Shown: one piece after another, positions 41,929 through 50,631 of the stretch
Numbering within the stretch: the first letter of the stretch is position 1
Layout of the letters: each line of letters opens with the position of its first letter
Source: Microbacterium sp. ACRRU
Lineage (GTDB): Bacteria > Actinomycetota > Actinomycetes > Actinomycetales > Microbacteriaceae
DNA length: 64,000 bases
Assembly: GCF_022346945.1 (NCBI RefSeq)
Contig: NZ_JAKRNI010000001.1
Span: 62,001-126,000 of the forward strand
Reading direction: 5' to 3'
Translations under genes and position numbers: made by a program
Notes under the pieces: model-generated
What the model was told of the DNA's origin: nothing
The model's database searches: none
The model's input: only the letters and a program-made list of their open reading frames with translations

Positions 41929-42098
41929 GGCGAGATCCAATCGGGGAGGGCGTCGTGGCGTCACGGAAGGCGACGGACTTCGGGGGCAACGGCGCTGTCG
42001 CGCGGCGTATTCCCAGGATCGAAGAATCGGAAGACGGATGCCGAGTCTAGCGGGAGCCTCGGACATGCCCCGGGCGTCCCCATGTCCGCGGTCGGACG

Positions 42099-42104
42099 TA
42101 GGCT
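42099..42104 (+). promoter_or_regulatory. -10 box (TAGGCT) of leaderless ABC exporter transcript
   Basis: TAGGCT ends 7 nt before ATG 42112. It supports that start over the in-frame ATG at 42082. Confidence 0.5.
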
Positions 42105-42111
42105 GACCGAC

Positions 42112-44055
42112 ATGAGCATGGGTGGCGCCGGCGGGAGCATGTTCCGCGGCGTGTACGCGGAGACGCAGCGGCAGCGCAATGCCGAGGCGCCGCGTGTGCC
42201 CGACCTGGGCCGGCGCGTCGCCGCGCTGTTCCGGCCCTACCGTGGTCGCATCGTCGCGACGGTGGTCCTCGTGGTCCTCGGCGCCGCGGTGGCGGTGATC
42301 CCTCCGCTCCTGGTGCAGCGCATCTTCGACGACGCCCTGTTCCCGGTCGACGGTTCGCCCGTCGACCTCCGGCTGCTGGCCATCCTCGTCGCCGCGATGA
42401 TCGGTCTCTTCCTGCTCTCCGGTGGCCTGGGGGTCGCGCAGACGTGGTTCACGGCGACCGTGGGCAACCGCGTCACGGGCGACCTGCGGGTGCGCTTGTT
42501 CACGCACCTGCAATCCATGGAGCTCGGCTTCTTCACGCGCACGAAGACCGGTGTCATCCAATCGCGTCTGCAGAACGACGTGGGCGGGGTCTCGGGGGTC
42601 CTCACCAACACCGTGACCAGCATCCTGGGCAACTCGGTGACGGTGGTCGCCTCGCTCGTGGCGATGATCCTCATCGACTGGCGGCTGACCCTCATCGCGG
42701 TGGTCATCATGCCGTTCCTCGTCCTCGTGCAGCGCCGCGTGGGGCAGGTCCGCGCCCGCATCGCGGCGCAGACGCAGGAGTCGCTCTCCGAGCTGTCGGC
42801 GATCACGCAAGAGACGCTGAGCGTGTCCGGCATTCTGCTGTCGAAGTCCTTCAACCGTCAGCGCACCGAGTCCGCCCGGTACGACGCCGAGAACGCGAAC
42901 CAGGTGCGGCTGCAGGTGCGTCAGGCGATGAGCGGTCAGCGGTTCTTCGCGGTCGTCCAGGTGATCATGTCGAGCGTCCCCGCCCTCATCTACCTCGTTG
43001 CGGGACTCCTCGTCGGCAGCGGTGCGGGCAGCCTCACGGCCGGAACGATCGTCGCCTTCACCACGGTGCAGGCGCGGCTGCTCATGCCGCTCATGGGCCT
43101 GATGCGGGTCGCTCTCGACGTGCAGACGTCGTCCGCGCTCTTCGCCCGCATCTTCGAGTACCTCGACCTCACGCCCGCGATCGCGGACGCGCCGGATGCC
43201 ATCCCGGTGTCCGCGGCGCCCGGCCCGGTCGGACGCGTCGAGTTCCGCGACGTCGTGTTCCGCTACCCCGATGCTCCCGAGCAGGCGCGCCCCACTCTCG
43301 GCGGCGTGTCCTTCGTGGTCGAGCCGGGCCAGCACGTCGCCTTCGTCGGGCCCTCGGGCGCCGGCAAGACGACCATCCTGTACCTCACCCCGCGCATGTA
43401 CGAGGCGAGCGGCGGCTCGGTGATGTTCTCGGGCGCCGATGTGCGGACGCTGGAACGCTCGTCGATCATCGACAACATCGGCATCGTCTCGCAAGAGACG
43501 TACCTCTTCCACGCCTCGGTGCGGGAGAACCTCCGGTATGCCAAGCCCGACGCGACGGATGCCGAGATCGAGGCGGCGTGCCGGGCCGCGAACATCCACC
43601 ACGTCATCGCCGGTTTCGAGGACGGCTACGACACCGTCGTCGGTGAGCGCGGTTATCGGTTGTCCGGGGGCGAGAAGCAGCGCATCGCGATTGCCCGCGT
43701 GCTGCTGAAGGATCCTCCCGTGCTGCTTCTCGACGAGGCCACGAGCGCGCTCGACACGGTGTCGGAACGCATCGTGCAGGAGGCCCTCGAGACCGCGGCA
43801 CACGGCCGCACGACGCTCTCGATCGCGCACCGCCTCTCGACGGTCATCGGTGCCGACCGCATCCACGTGGTCGATGCGGGGAGGATCGTGGAGTCCGGCA
43901 CGCACACCGAGCTCCTCGCCGCCGGGGGCCTGTACGCGGGACTCGCAGCCGAGCAGCTGGCCGCGTCGTTCGTCCTCAGTGAAGAGGAGCGCGACAGCGC
44001 CGGCCTCCCACGTCCTGCCCTGGCTTCGCGCCGGGGCGATGAGCCACCCGCCTAG
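42112..44055 (+). CDS. ABC-type exporter, fused membrane and ATP-binding domains
   Basis: 647 residues, a half-transporter that should dimerise. Six-helix type IV exporter domain (about 40-340; VVLVVLGAAVAVIPPLLVQRIFD, GFFTRTKTGVIQSRLQNDV, IDWRLTLIAVVIMPFLVL), then an ABC ATPase: Walker A GPSGAGKTTIL, Q-loop VSQETYLFH, signature LSGGEKQRIAIARVLL, Walker B VLLLDEATSALD, H-loop IAHRLSTV. Such MsbA/BmrA-like exporters move lipids, peptides or drugs; substrate unknown. Lies next to, but on the opposite strand from, a drug exporter. Convergent with the glycosyltransferase gene, 3 bp apart. Confidence 0.92.
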   Translation: MSMGGAGGSMFRGVYAETQRQRNAEAPRVPDLGRRVAALFRPYRGRIVATVVLVVLGAAVAVIPPLLVQRIFDDALFPVDGSPVDLRLLAILVAAMIGLFLLSGGLGVAQTWFTATVGNRVTGDLRVRLFTHLQSMELGFFTRTKTGVIQSRLQNDVGGVSGVLTNTVTSILGNSVTVVASLVAMILIDWRLTLIAVVIMPFLVLVQRRVGQVRARIAAQTQESLSELSAITQETLSVSGILLSKSFNRQRTESARYDAENANQVRLQVRQAMSGQRFFAVVQVIMSSVPALIYLVAGLLVGSGAGSLTAGTIVAFTTVQARLLMPLMGLMRVALDVQTSSALFARIFEYLDLTPAIADAPDAIPVSAAPGPVGRVEFRDVVFRYPDAPEQARPTLGGVSFVVEPGQHVAFVGPSGAGKTTILYLTPRMYEASGGSVMFSGADVRTLERSSIIDNIGIVSQETYLFHASVRENLRYAKPDATDAEIEAACRAANIHHVIAGFEDGYDTVVGERGYRLSGGEKQRIAIARVLLKDPPVLLLDEATSALDTVSERIVQEALETAAHGRTTLSIAHRLSTVIGADRIHVVDAGRIVESGTHTELLAAGGLYAGLAAEQLAASFVLSEEERDSAGLPRPALASRRGDEPPA

Positions 44056-44058
44056 ACG

Positions 44059-44955
44059 TCATTCCGGCAGCGTCTCGAGGAACGCCTCCAGTGCGATGCG
44101 GTACGACGGATCGGGATGCGTCTGGGCGATACGGATCAGCGGGGGCAGGTCGAGCGCGCGGATGAGCCGTCCGCGTTCAGCGACGGCGTCGTCAGCTCCG
44201 GCTGCGCGCAGAACGGCGATGCCCTCGCCCAGCGCCTCGAGATAGTCGTGCAGGACCTCGACCTCGCTCAGTCGCTGCGTGATGGAGCTGCGGTCGCGGC
44301 GTTCGCGCCAGTCGACGACGACGTCGGGCACGACGTCGAAAGCGCGCGCGAGGGTGTACATGCGCTGGGCGACCACTTGGTCTTCGTAGTAGCGACCCTC
44401 GGGGAAGCGCAATCCGTGGGAGTGCCAGAACGAGGTCCGGCTGAGCTTCGACCAGGCGACGATGTTCCCGGATGCCGCGGGGTGCTGCGCGAGGGTCGTG
44501 GCGGTGCGGGCAGGATCGGTCGCGGCGCTGACCCACGGCTGCACCGCCCCGGGCGTGTAGCCCGGGCCCTCGGCATCCGGTCGCAGGCGCACGTACGCAC
44601 CGACGACGAAGTCGCTGCCGGATGTCTCGAGGGTCGCGTGGAGCCGCTCGAGAGCGCCGGGCCGCAGGCGGTCGTCGGCATCGAGGAAGGCGGTGTAGTC
44701 GGTGTCGACGCGGGCGAGGCCACTGTTACGGGCGGCGCCGAGGCCGCGGGGCGCGGGATGCTCGACCAGCTGGAAGCGTGGGTCCGAAGATGCCGCGTCG
44801 GCGAACAGCCGCCGGGTGTCGTCCGTGGAACCGTCGTCGACGAGGATCGCCCGCCAGCGGTCGAGCGATTGATCCTGGAGGGAGCGGAGCGCTTCGCCGG
44901 CGAATTCGGCGACGTCGCGGCCGGGGACGATCACGGTGATCGCGGGGGAACTCAC
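44059..44955 (-). CDS. Family 2 glycosyltransferase
   Basis: 298 residues. GT-A fold: ITVIVPGRDVAEFAGEALRSLQDQSLDRWRAILVDDGSTDD is the standard start, split here across residues 6-46; the metal-binding DxD is in TAFLDADDRLRPGALERL. No membrane helix. The acceptor cannot be inferred; similar enzymes build wall or exopolysaccharides. GTG start overlaps the cysteine desulfurase stop (GTGA), so it is the last cistron of the NAD operon, an unexpected place for it. Confidence 0.87.
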   Translation of the reverse strand: MSSPAITVIVPGRDVAEFAGEALRSLQDQSLDRWRAILVDDGSTDDTRRLFADAASSDPRFQLVEHPAPRGLGAARNSGLARVDTDYTAFLDADDRLRPGALERLHATLETSGSDFVVGAYVRLRPDAEGPGYTPGAVQPWVSAATDPARTATTLAQHPAASGNIVAWSKLSRTSFWHSHGLRFPEGRYYEDQVVAQRMYTLARAFDVVPDVVVDWRERRDRSSITQRLSEVEVLHDYLEALGEGIAVLRAAGADDAVAERGRLIRALDLPPLIRIAQTHPDPSYRIALEAFLETLPE

Positions 44956-46091
44956 CCGCGTGATCCTACGGCCGCCACCGCCTCGCCGACGGCGGTTGCC
45001 ACGGCGTCGAGATTCTGCGTCAGCCCGTGCGGAAGGGTGAAGCGCACGGCGGTGCGCGCGTCGTCGGCCTCCATGCCGAGGGCCAGCAGGACATGAGACG
45101 CTTCGTCGCTGCCCGCGGCGCACGCGGATCCGCTCGACGAGACGATTCCGCGTCGCTCGAGCTCGAGCAGGACCGTTTCGCCGTTGACGCCCGGGAACAC
45201 GAAACTCGCCGTACCCGGGAGCCGGCGCGTGGGATGGCCGGTCAGGCGCGCGCCGGGGACGGCGGCGAGAACGCCCGCGATGAAGGCATCGCGGAGCGCG
45301 CTGATGCGCCCGGCCTCGGCGACGCGTTCGGACTCGGCGAGCGCGAGCGCCGTGGCGATCGCGACGGCGCCGGCGACGTCCGGTGTGCCCGAGCGGCGCC
45401 CGCGTTCCTGGCCCCCACCGTGCAGCAACGGTTCGAGCGGCAGACGCCCGCGGACGGCGAGGATGCCGGTGCCCTTCGGGGCGCCGATCTTGTGCCCCGC
45501 GATGGTGAGGGCGTCGGCGCCGAGTCCGGCGAGCGGAAGCCAGCCGGCGGCCTGGACCGCGTCGAGGTGCAGCGGGACCTTCTGCTCGTGGGCGACCGCG
45601 GCGAGGGCGGCGGCATCCTGCACCGTCCCCACTTCGTTGTTGGCGTACCCGATGGTGACCAGTGCGGTGTCCGGCCGCAGAACGGCCGCGAGGTCGTCGG
45701 GGGCGAGGGCCCCTGTCTCGTCGACCGGTGCGTGGGTCACGTCGACACCGTGAAGGCGGGCCAAGTAGTCCGCCGACGCGAGGACGGACTCGTGCTCGAT
45801 CGCGGTCGTGACGAGGTGTCGTCGGCCGAGGGGCAGCGCGCCCAGCACGAGCCCCTTGATCGCGGTGTTGTTCGACTCGGTGCCGCCCGACGTGAACACG
45901 ATGTCGCCCGGCCGCATGCCCAGGATCGCCGCGACCCGCGCCCGGGCGTCGTCGAGCGCGGTCGCCGCGATCTCGCCGACCTCATGGCGACTGGAGGGGT
46001 TCCCGAACCAGCGGGTGAGGTAGGGCGCCATCGCCTCGACGACCTCGGGACGCACCGGGGTCGTGGCGGCGTTGTCGAGGTACAGGTTCAC
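44952..46091 (-). CDS. nadS: Cysteine desulfurase, NadS-like (Fe-S supply for NadA)
   Basis: 379 residues. PLP enzyme releasing sulfur from cysteine as enzyme persulfide. MNLYLDNAATTPVRPEV start, FTSGGTESNNTAIKG, TTAIEHESVL, PLP Lys201 in IAGHKIGAPKG and the persulfide Cys324 in SSSGSACAAG. Its position directly after nadC, with 4-nt overlap, and in an operon with nadA, matches the NadS role of building the NadA 4Fe-4S cluster in gram-positives; sequence alone would only give NifS/IscS family. The role is therefore inferred from context. Confidence 0.88.
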   Translation of the reverse strand: MNLYLDNAATTPVRPEVVEAMAPYLTRWFGNPSSRHEVGEIAATALDDARARVAAILGMRPGDIVFTSGGTESNNTAIKGLVLGALPLGRRHLVTTAIEHESVLASADYLARLHGVDVTHAPVDETGALAPDDLAAVLRPDTALVTIGYANNEVGTVQDAAALAAVAHEQKVPLHLDAVQAAGWLPLAGLGADALTIAGHKIGAPKGTGILAVRGRLPLEPLLHGGGQERGRRSGTPDVAGAVAIATALALAESERVAEAGRISALRDAFIAGVLAAVPGARLTGHPTRRLPGTASFVFPGVNGETVLLELERRGIVSSSGSACAAGSDEASHVLLALGMEADDARTAVRFTLPHGLTQNLDAVATAVGEAVAAVGSRG

Positions 46092-46945
46092 GTCGTGCGG
46101 ATGCGGATGTCGAGACCCAGGTCGAGTGCGGGAGCGGAGTGGGTCAGTGCGCCGACCGAGATCACGTCGACTCCGGTCTCGGCGATCTCCCGCACGGTGT
46201 CGAGCGTGACCCCGCCGGATGCCTCGACGATGGCGCTTCCGGCGATCTTCTCGACCCCTGCCCGCAGATCGTCGAGGGTGAAGTTGTCGAGCATGATCGT
46301 GTCGACGCCGGCCGCGAGCACCGCGTCGATCTGGTCGAGGCGGTCGACCTCGACCTCGACGTGCGTGGTGTGCGGAAGCCGTGCCATCGCGCTCTGCAGC
46401 GCCTGGGTGAGCGGCAGACCGCTCGCGGCGAGGACGGCGAGATGGTTGTCCTTGGCCATCACGGCATCCGAGAGGGAGAACCGATGGTTGTGGCCCCCGC
46501 CGTCGCGAACCGCCTGGCGTTCGATGGCTCTCAGCCCCGGTGTGGTCTTCCGGGTGTCGACGATGCGCGCCCCCGTGTGGGCGACGGCGGCGACGTAACG
46601 GTTCGTCAGGGTCGCGATCCCCGACATGCGTTGAACGAAGTTCAGGCCGATCCGTTCGGCGGCGAGCACGGCGCGCGCGGGGCCGGACACGACAGCGAGC
46701 ACCTGGCCCGGCACGAACTCGGTGCCGTCGGCCACCCGGACCTCGACCTCGATCGAGGGGTCGGTGAGGGTGAAGGCCGCCCGGAACACCTCCGACCCGC
46801 TGAAGACCCCGATCTCGCGCGCGACGAGTTCGGCCCGAGCCGTCGCGTCCGCCGGGATCAGTGCCTCGCTGGTCAGGTCACCCCACGGGGCGTCCTCGTC
46901 GAGAGCGGCGGCCACGACACGCTCGATGACGGTTCGGGTCAGCAT
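46088..46945 (-). CDS. nadC: Nicotinate-nucleotide pyrophosphorylase (quinolinate phosphoribosyltransferase)
   Basis: 285 residues. Converts quinolinate and PRPP to nicotinate mononucleotide, third step of de novo NAD synthesis. EDAPWGDLTSEALIPADATARAEL start region, NFVQRMSGIATLTNRYV, IVDTRKTTPGLRAIERQAVRDGGGHNHRFSLSDAVMAKDNHL (spread over residues 130-171, with Arg/Lys/His substrate residues), EVEVDRLDQ, TIMLDNF and VEASGGVTLDTVREIAETGVDVISVGALTHS. All typical. Start ATG 46945 overlaps the nadB stop by 7 bp. Confidence 0.95.
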   Translation of the reverse strand: MLTRTVIERVVAAALDEDAPWGDLTSEALIPADATARAELVAREIGVFSGSEVFRAAFTLTDPSIEVEVRVADGTEFVPGQVLAVVSGPARAVLAAERIGLNFVQRMSGIATLTNRYVAAVAHTGARIVDTRKTTPGLRAIERQAVRDGGGHNHRFSLSDAVMAKDNHLAVLAASGLPLTQALQSAMARLPHTTHVEVEVDRLDQIDAVLAAGVDTIMLDNFTLDDLRAGVEKIAGSAIVEASGGVTLDTVREIAETGVDVISVGALTHSAPALDLGLDIRIRTT

Positions 46946-48459
46946 GCGAGGGCCTCCTGGGCGGCGAGGGCGGATGGCGCGTCGGCGCGGGAGACGGTGC
47001 CCGCGTCGGCACGGAAGTGCGCGCCGATCGAATCGGTGCGGGCCAGAGCGGCGGCGACGATGTGGCGGGCGAGGACCAGCAGCCCGGCGTCCTCGAGCGA
47101 GGGAGGGGTCGCGGCCGAGGCCCAGGCGGCGAGCACGCCGGCGGCGCGGCGAAGGCCGGCTTCGTCGCGGACGAGACCCGCGTTCTGCCACATCAGGTCT
47201 TGGAGCGCCGCGCGCGTGAACGGCGGCGCGTCCGGGGACGCCTCGACGTCGGCCAACGGGATCGCTGCGGGTGCGGCGACGTCGGGCCACGGCGCGTCGG
47301 TGGCTGCGGCGTCTCCCGCGCGCGCGCCGAACACCGCGCCTTCGAGGAGCGAGTTGGATGCCAGACGATTGGCGCCGTGCAAACCCGTCCGTGCCGTCTC
47401 GCCCACCGCGTACAGTCCCGGAACCGTCGTCCGCCCGTCGAGGTCGGTGACGACGCCCCCCATCAGGTAGTGCGCCGCGGGGGTGACGGGGATCGGTTCG
47501 CGGGCCCAGTCTAGGCCGCGCGCGCGCACGGCCGCGTCGATGGTGGGGAATCGGCGGGCGAGGTGGTCGCGGCCCAGGGCCGTGGCATCCAGGTGTACCG
47601 GTCGGCCACCCTGCGCGGCCATCGCCCGCGCGCTGGCGCGAGCGACGACGTCGCGAGGTGCGAGCTCACCGTCGGGGTGCGCGTCGAAGGCGAAGCGGCG
47701 TCCGGTGTCGTCGACGAGGATTGCGCCGTCGCCGCGCACCGCCTCGGACACGAGGAACGGTTCGCCCGCGGCGAGAGCGGTGGGATGAAACTGGACGAAC
47801 TCGAGGTCGGCGACGGCGGCTCCCACCCGCAGCGCCGCCGCGATGCCGTCGCCGGTGGCCGAGCGGGGATTGGTCGTGTGGGAGTAGAGCTGCCCGGCTC
47901 CGCCCGTGGCGAGGATCACCGCGTCGGCGGGCAGACGCCGGGCGACGCCCGCGGTGTCCACGTCGACGGCGACGATGCGTCCGCCTTCTCGGACGAGCTC
48001 GCACAGCATGGTGTGCTCCAGCACCTCGATCGTGCTTGCGCGCACGGCGGCGCCCAGCGCGGACTGGATCGCTGCACCCGTCGCGTCTCCACCAGCGTGC
48101 AGCACCCGGGGGCGGGCGTGCGCCGCTTCGAGGCCGCGCGCGAAGTCTCCGTCGTCGGCGCGGTCGAACGCGACGCCTCGTCGGACGAGCTCGGCGATCC
48201 GCGCGGGGCCCTCCGTCACGAGCGTGCGGACGGCATCGACGTCGTTGAGCCCGACGCCCGCGGTGAGGGTGTCGGCCGCGTGCGATGCGAGGGTGTCGTC
48301 GGTCGCGGTGACGGCGGCGATTCCGCCCTGAGCCCAGCGCGTATTGGTGTCGGCCAGGGCGCCCTTGGTCACCACCGTGACGCGGCATCCCGCCTCGGTC
48401 GCGTGGAGGGCCGCGGTGAGACCGGCGATGCCGCTGCCGACGACGACCACGTCGGTCAT
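46939..48459 (-). CDS. nadB: L-aspartate oxidase
   Basis: 506 residues. FAD flavoprotein oxidising L-aspartate to iminosuccinate. FAD motif VVVVGSGIAGLTAALHA (about 4-20) and VTKGALADTNTRWAQGGIAA at the N-terminus; RVLHAGGDATGAAI, LATGGAGQLYSHTTNPRSATGDG, LEFVQFHPTAL, LVSEAVRGDGA, HYLMGGVVTDLDGRTTVPGLYAVGE and TGLHGANRLASNSLLE are succinate dehydrogenase/NadB flavoprotein hallmarks. The C-terminal 110 residues form the helical capping extension. Start overlaps the nadA stop by 4 bp. Confidence 0.95.
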   Translation of the reverse strand: MTDVVVVGSGIAGLTAALHATEAGCRVTVVTKGALADTNTRWAQGGIAAVTATDDTLASHAADTLTAGVGLNDVDAVRTLVTEGPARIAELVRRGVAFDRADDGDFARGLEAAHARPRVLHAGGDATGAAIQSALGAAVRASTIEVLEHTMLCELVREGGRIVAVDVDTAGVARRLPADAVILATGGAGQLYSHTTNPRSATGDGIAAALRVGAAVADLEFVQFHPTALAAGEPFLVSEAVRGDGAILVDDTGRRFAFDAHPDGELAPRDVVARASARAMAAQGGRPVHLDATALGRDHLARRFPTIDAAVRARGLDWAREPIPVTPAAHYLMGGVVTDLDGRTTVPGLYAVGETARTGLHGANRLASNSLLEGAVFGARAGDAAATDAPWPDVAAPAAIPLADVEASPDAPPFTRAALQDLMWQNAGLVRDEAGLRRAAGVLAAWASAATPPSLEDAGLLVLARHIVAAALARTDSIGAHFRADAGTVSRADAPSALAAQEALAC

Positions 48460-49787
48460 TTCACGGCCCCGTTCGGCTTGGCCGCCAGCATGCGCTCGAG
48501 GGCGACGGTGGCGGGTTCGGCGACGTCGGCCGGAACGGTGATGCGGTTGACGACGTCGCCGGCGACCAGGGATTCGAGCACCCACGCGAGGTATCCGGGG
48601 TGGATGCGATACATCGTCGAGCACGGGCAGACGACGGGATCCAGGCAGAAGATCTCGTGCTGCGGGTACTGCGCGGCCAGGCGCTGGACGAGGTTGATCT
48701 CGGTTCCGATCGCGAAGGTCGTCGGTTCTTCGGCGGCGGCGATGGCCTTCCGGATGATGTCGGTCGAGCCCGCCTCGTCGGCGGCATCCACCACCTCCAT
48801 GGGGCACTCGGGGTGCACGATGACGCGCACGCCCGGGTGCTCGGCGCGGGCTTTGTCGATCTGGGCCGCCGTGAACCGGCGGTGCACCGAGCAGAAGCCG
48901 TGCCAGAGGATGACCTGGCTGCCCTCCAGCTCCTCGGCCGTGGATCCGCCGAGGGGACGGCGGGGGTTCCACATCGGCATCCGATCCAACGGCACGCCCA
49001 TCGCCTTGGCGGTGTTGCGGCCCAGGTGCTGGTCGGGGAAGAACAGCACGCGCCGGCCCCGCGCGAACGCCCACTCCAGGACGGTGCGAGCGTTCGACGA
49101 CGTGCACACGATGCCGCCGTGGCGGCCGACGAAGCCCTTGATGGCCGCGCTGGAGTTCATGTACGTGACCGGGATCACGGGCAGCAGGCCCTCGGCATCC
49201 GGTGTCTCGAGGTCGCCGAGCACGTCGGCGAGCTGTTCCCAGCACTCCTCGACCTGGTCGATGTCGGCCATGTCCGCCATCGAGCATCCCGCGGCGAGGT
49301 TCGGCAGGATCACCGCCTGCTCGGGCTGCGAGAGGAGATCGGCGGTCTCGGCCATGAAGTGCACGCCGCAGAACACGATCGCCTCGGCTTCGGGGTGCGC
49401 CTTGGCGGCGTTGGCGAGCTGGAACGAGTCGCCCACGTAGTCGGCGTGGCGCACGACCTCCTCGCGCTGATAGAAGTGGCCCAGCACGACGACCCGGTCG
49501 CCCAGCGTCTGCTTCGCCGCGCGGATGCGGGCGTCGAGCTCGTCGTCCGAGGCCTCGCGGTAGGCGATCGGCAGCTCGCCCTGGCGCGGGGCGCCGGTGG
49601 GGATGACGTCGCCCATCGACGAACCCGGGCCATAGCCGGGACGCGCGTCGAAGTCCCAGGGGCCGACGGCGAGGTCGGTCGTGCACGTGGCCTCGGTCGA
49701 GGCGCCCGAAACGATGGCCTGGATGACGTGGTCGACGGACGGGTCGATGGCCGGACGGGGCTGCAGGGTCAGGGGTGTCGTGCTCAT
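48456..49787 (-). CDS. nadA: Quinolinate synthase A
   Basis: 443 residues. Condenses iminosuccinate with dihydroxyacetone phosphate to quinolinate; needs a 4Fe-4S cluster. LGHFYQREEVVRHADYVGDSFQLA, FCGVHFMAETADLL (Cys140), PVTYMNSSAAIKGFVGRHGGIVCTSSNA (Cys228), LFFPDQHLGRNTA, HPECPMEVVDAADEAGST and CLDPVVCPCSTMYRI (Cys387 in the distal cluster position) are family motifs. It is the long actinobacterial form with about 90 extra N-terminal residues. Begins 11 bp after the NrtR-like gene on the same strand. Confidence 0.95.
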   Translation of the reverse strand: MSTTPLTLQPRPAIDPSVDHVIQAIVSGASTEATCTTDLAVGPWDFDARPGYGPGSSMGDVIPTGAPRQGELPIAYREASDDELDARIRAAKQTLGDRVVVLGHFYQREEVVRHADYVGDSFQLANAAKAHPEAEAIVFCGVHFMAETADLLSQPEQAVILPNLAAGCSMADMADIDQVEECWEQLADVLGDLETPDAEGLLPVIPVTYMNSSAAIKGFVGRHGGIVCTSSNARTVLEWAFARGRRVLFFPDQHLGRNTAKAMGVPLDRMPMWNPRRPLGGSTAEELEGSQVILWHGFCSVHRRFTAAQIDKARAEHPGVRVIVHPECPMEVVDAADEAGSTDIIRKAIAAAEEPTTFAIGTEINLVQRLAAQYPQHEIFCLDPVVCPCSTMYRIHPGYLAWVLESLVAGDVVNRITVPADVAEPATVALERMLAAKPNGAVK

Positions 49788-49798
49788 GGGCGGTCCGA

Positions 49799-50524
49799 TC
49801 AGTGACGGGACGTGAGCGGGCCGCGGTCGGCGAGCTCCACGTCACGGTTGTAGCGGTACAGGCGGGCAGGGCGATGGCTTCCGGTGCGGAAGCGGTCGGT
49901 CGGGATGACGGTGTCGGAGGTGTCGATCTGGCGGCGGAAGTTGGCCGGGTCGAGGCGGCGGCCGAGGATCGTCTCGGTGACTTCGCGCAGGTCCGCCAGC
50001 GTGAACTCGTCGGGCAGCAGGCCGTGTGCGATGCGGCTGTAGCCGACCTTGTTGCGCAGACGCCACAGCGTGTACTCGACGATGTCGTTGTGGTCGAACG
50101 CGAGGGCGGGCAGGTTCGTCGCGTCGAACCACTCGACGTTCTCGGGCGCGTCGTCGTGGCGGGCGTGGGCTGCGACCTGGGCGTCGACCTCGTCGGAGCG
50201 CAGCAGCGCCCAGTACACGATCGAGACGACCCGGGTGGGCGAGCGGTCGACGGCGCCGAACGCGTACAGCTGCTCGAGGTAGCTGGGCGTGAGACCCGTC
50301 GTCTCCTCCAGCGTGCGGGATGCCGCGGCGTCGAGACTCTCGGACGGGTCGAGCCATCCGCCGGGAAGCGCCCACCGCCCCCCGAACGGATCGCGCGTGC
50401 GACGGACGAGGGGGAGCGACAGCACGGGGTCATCGTCGACGTCTCGTCGAACGCTGAAGATCACGGTCGACACCGCGACGCGTACGTCCGCGTCACGGGA
50501 TTCGGGTTCCGGGGTTCGTGTCAT
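49799..50524 (-). CDS. nrtR: NrtR-like NAD-biosynthesis regulator (Nudix domain plus winged helix)
   Basis: 241 residues. Nudix fold with box region GGWLDPSESLDAAASRTLEETTGL (55-78); the catalytic REUxEE is reduced to LEETTG, so hydrolysis is doubtful and a ligand-sensing role is likely. The C-terminal part (about 150-235; RLRNKVGYSRIAHGLLPDEFTLADLREVTETILG) is the winged helix typical of NrtR, a repressor of NAD genes released by ADP-ribose. It heads the nadABC operon and two palindromes flank its promoter. I start at ATG 50524 (GGAG at good distance); ATG 50533 is too close to that site. Confidence 0.88.
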   Translation of the reverse strand: MTRTPEPESRDADVRVAVSTVIFSVRRDVDDDPVLSLPLVRRTRDPFGGRWALPGGWLDPSESLDAAASRTLEETTGLTPSYLEQLYAFGAVDRSPTRVVSIVYWALLRSDEVDAQVAAHARHDDAPENVEWFDATNLPALAFDHNDIVEYTLWRLRNKVGYSRIAHGLLPDEFTLADLREVTETILGRRLDPANFRRQIDTSDTVIPTDRFRTGSHRPARLYRYNRDVELADRGPLTSRH

Positions 50525-50530
50525 AGTGAC
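50520..50530. promoter_or_regulatory. Putative NrtR operator 1 (GTCA-TAG-TGAC)
   Basis: Palindrome with perfect 4-bp arms, covering the start codon of the nrtR gene. Same pattern as operator 2, 35 bp away. Binding here would block early transcription or translation of the nad operon. Confidence 0.55.
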
Positions 50531-50546
50531 CATATCTCCGGGATCG

Positions 50547-50552
50547 ATCTTA
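50547..50552 (-). promoter_or_regulatory. -10 box (TAAGAT) of the nrtR-nadABC operon
   Basis: On the minus strand TAAGAT lies between the two GTCA-N3-TGAC palindromes, about 22 bp before the chosen ATG, so both palindromes are well placed for repression. Confidence 0.5.
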
Positions 50553-50554
50553 GT

Positions 50555-50565
50555 GTCACCGTGAC
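50555..50565. promoter_or_regulatory. Putative NrtR operator 2 (GTCA-CCG-TGAC)
   Basis: Perfect palindrome GTCAC-C-GTGAC just upstream of the TAAGAT box of the nad operon. Also lies about 45 bp before the TACCCT box (50611-50616) of the divergent MarP gene, so it could touch both promoters. Confidence 0.55.
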
Positions 50566-50631
50566 CCGAAGGGCAAAACGGCACTCTCTCAGCGGCTCCC
50601 CGTACCCTGAGGCGAGACCCAGGAGGTAGGG

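Noticed and set aside
41929..43905. N-terminal extension of the DHA2 exporter across the ABC exporter gene
   Set aside because: The frame stays open, but the translation is shadow-like and the ABC gene on the other strand has all ATPase motifs. The exporter begins at 41928.
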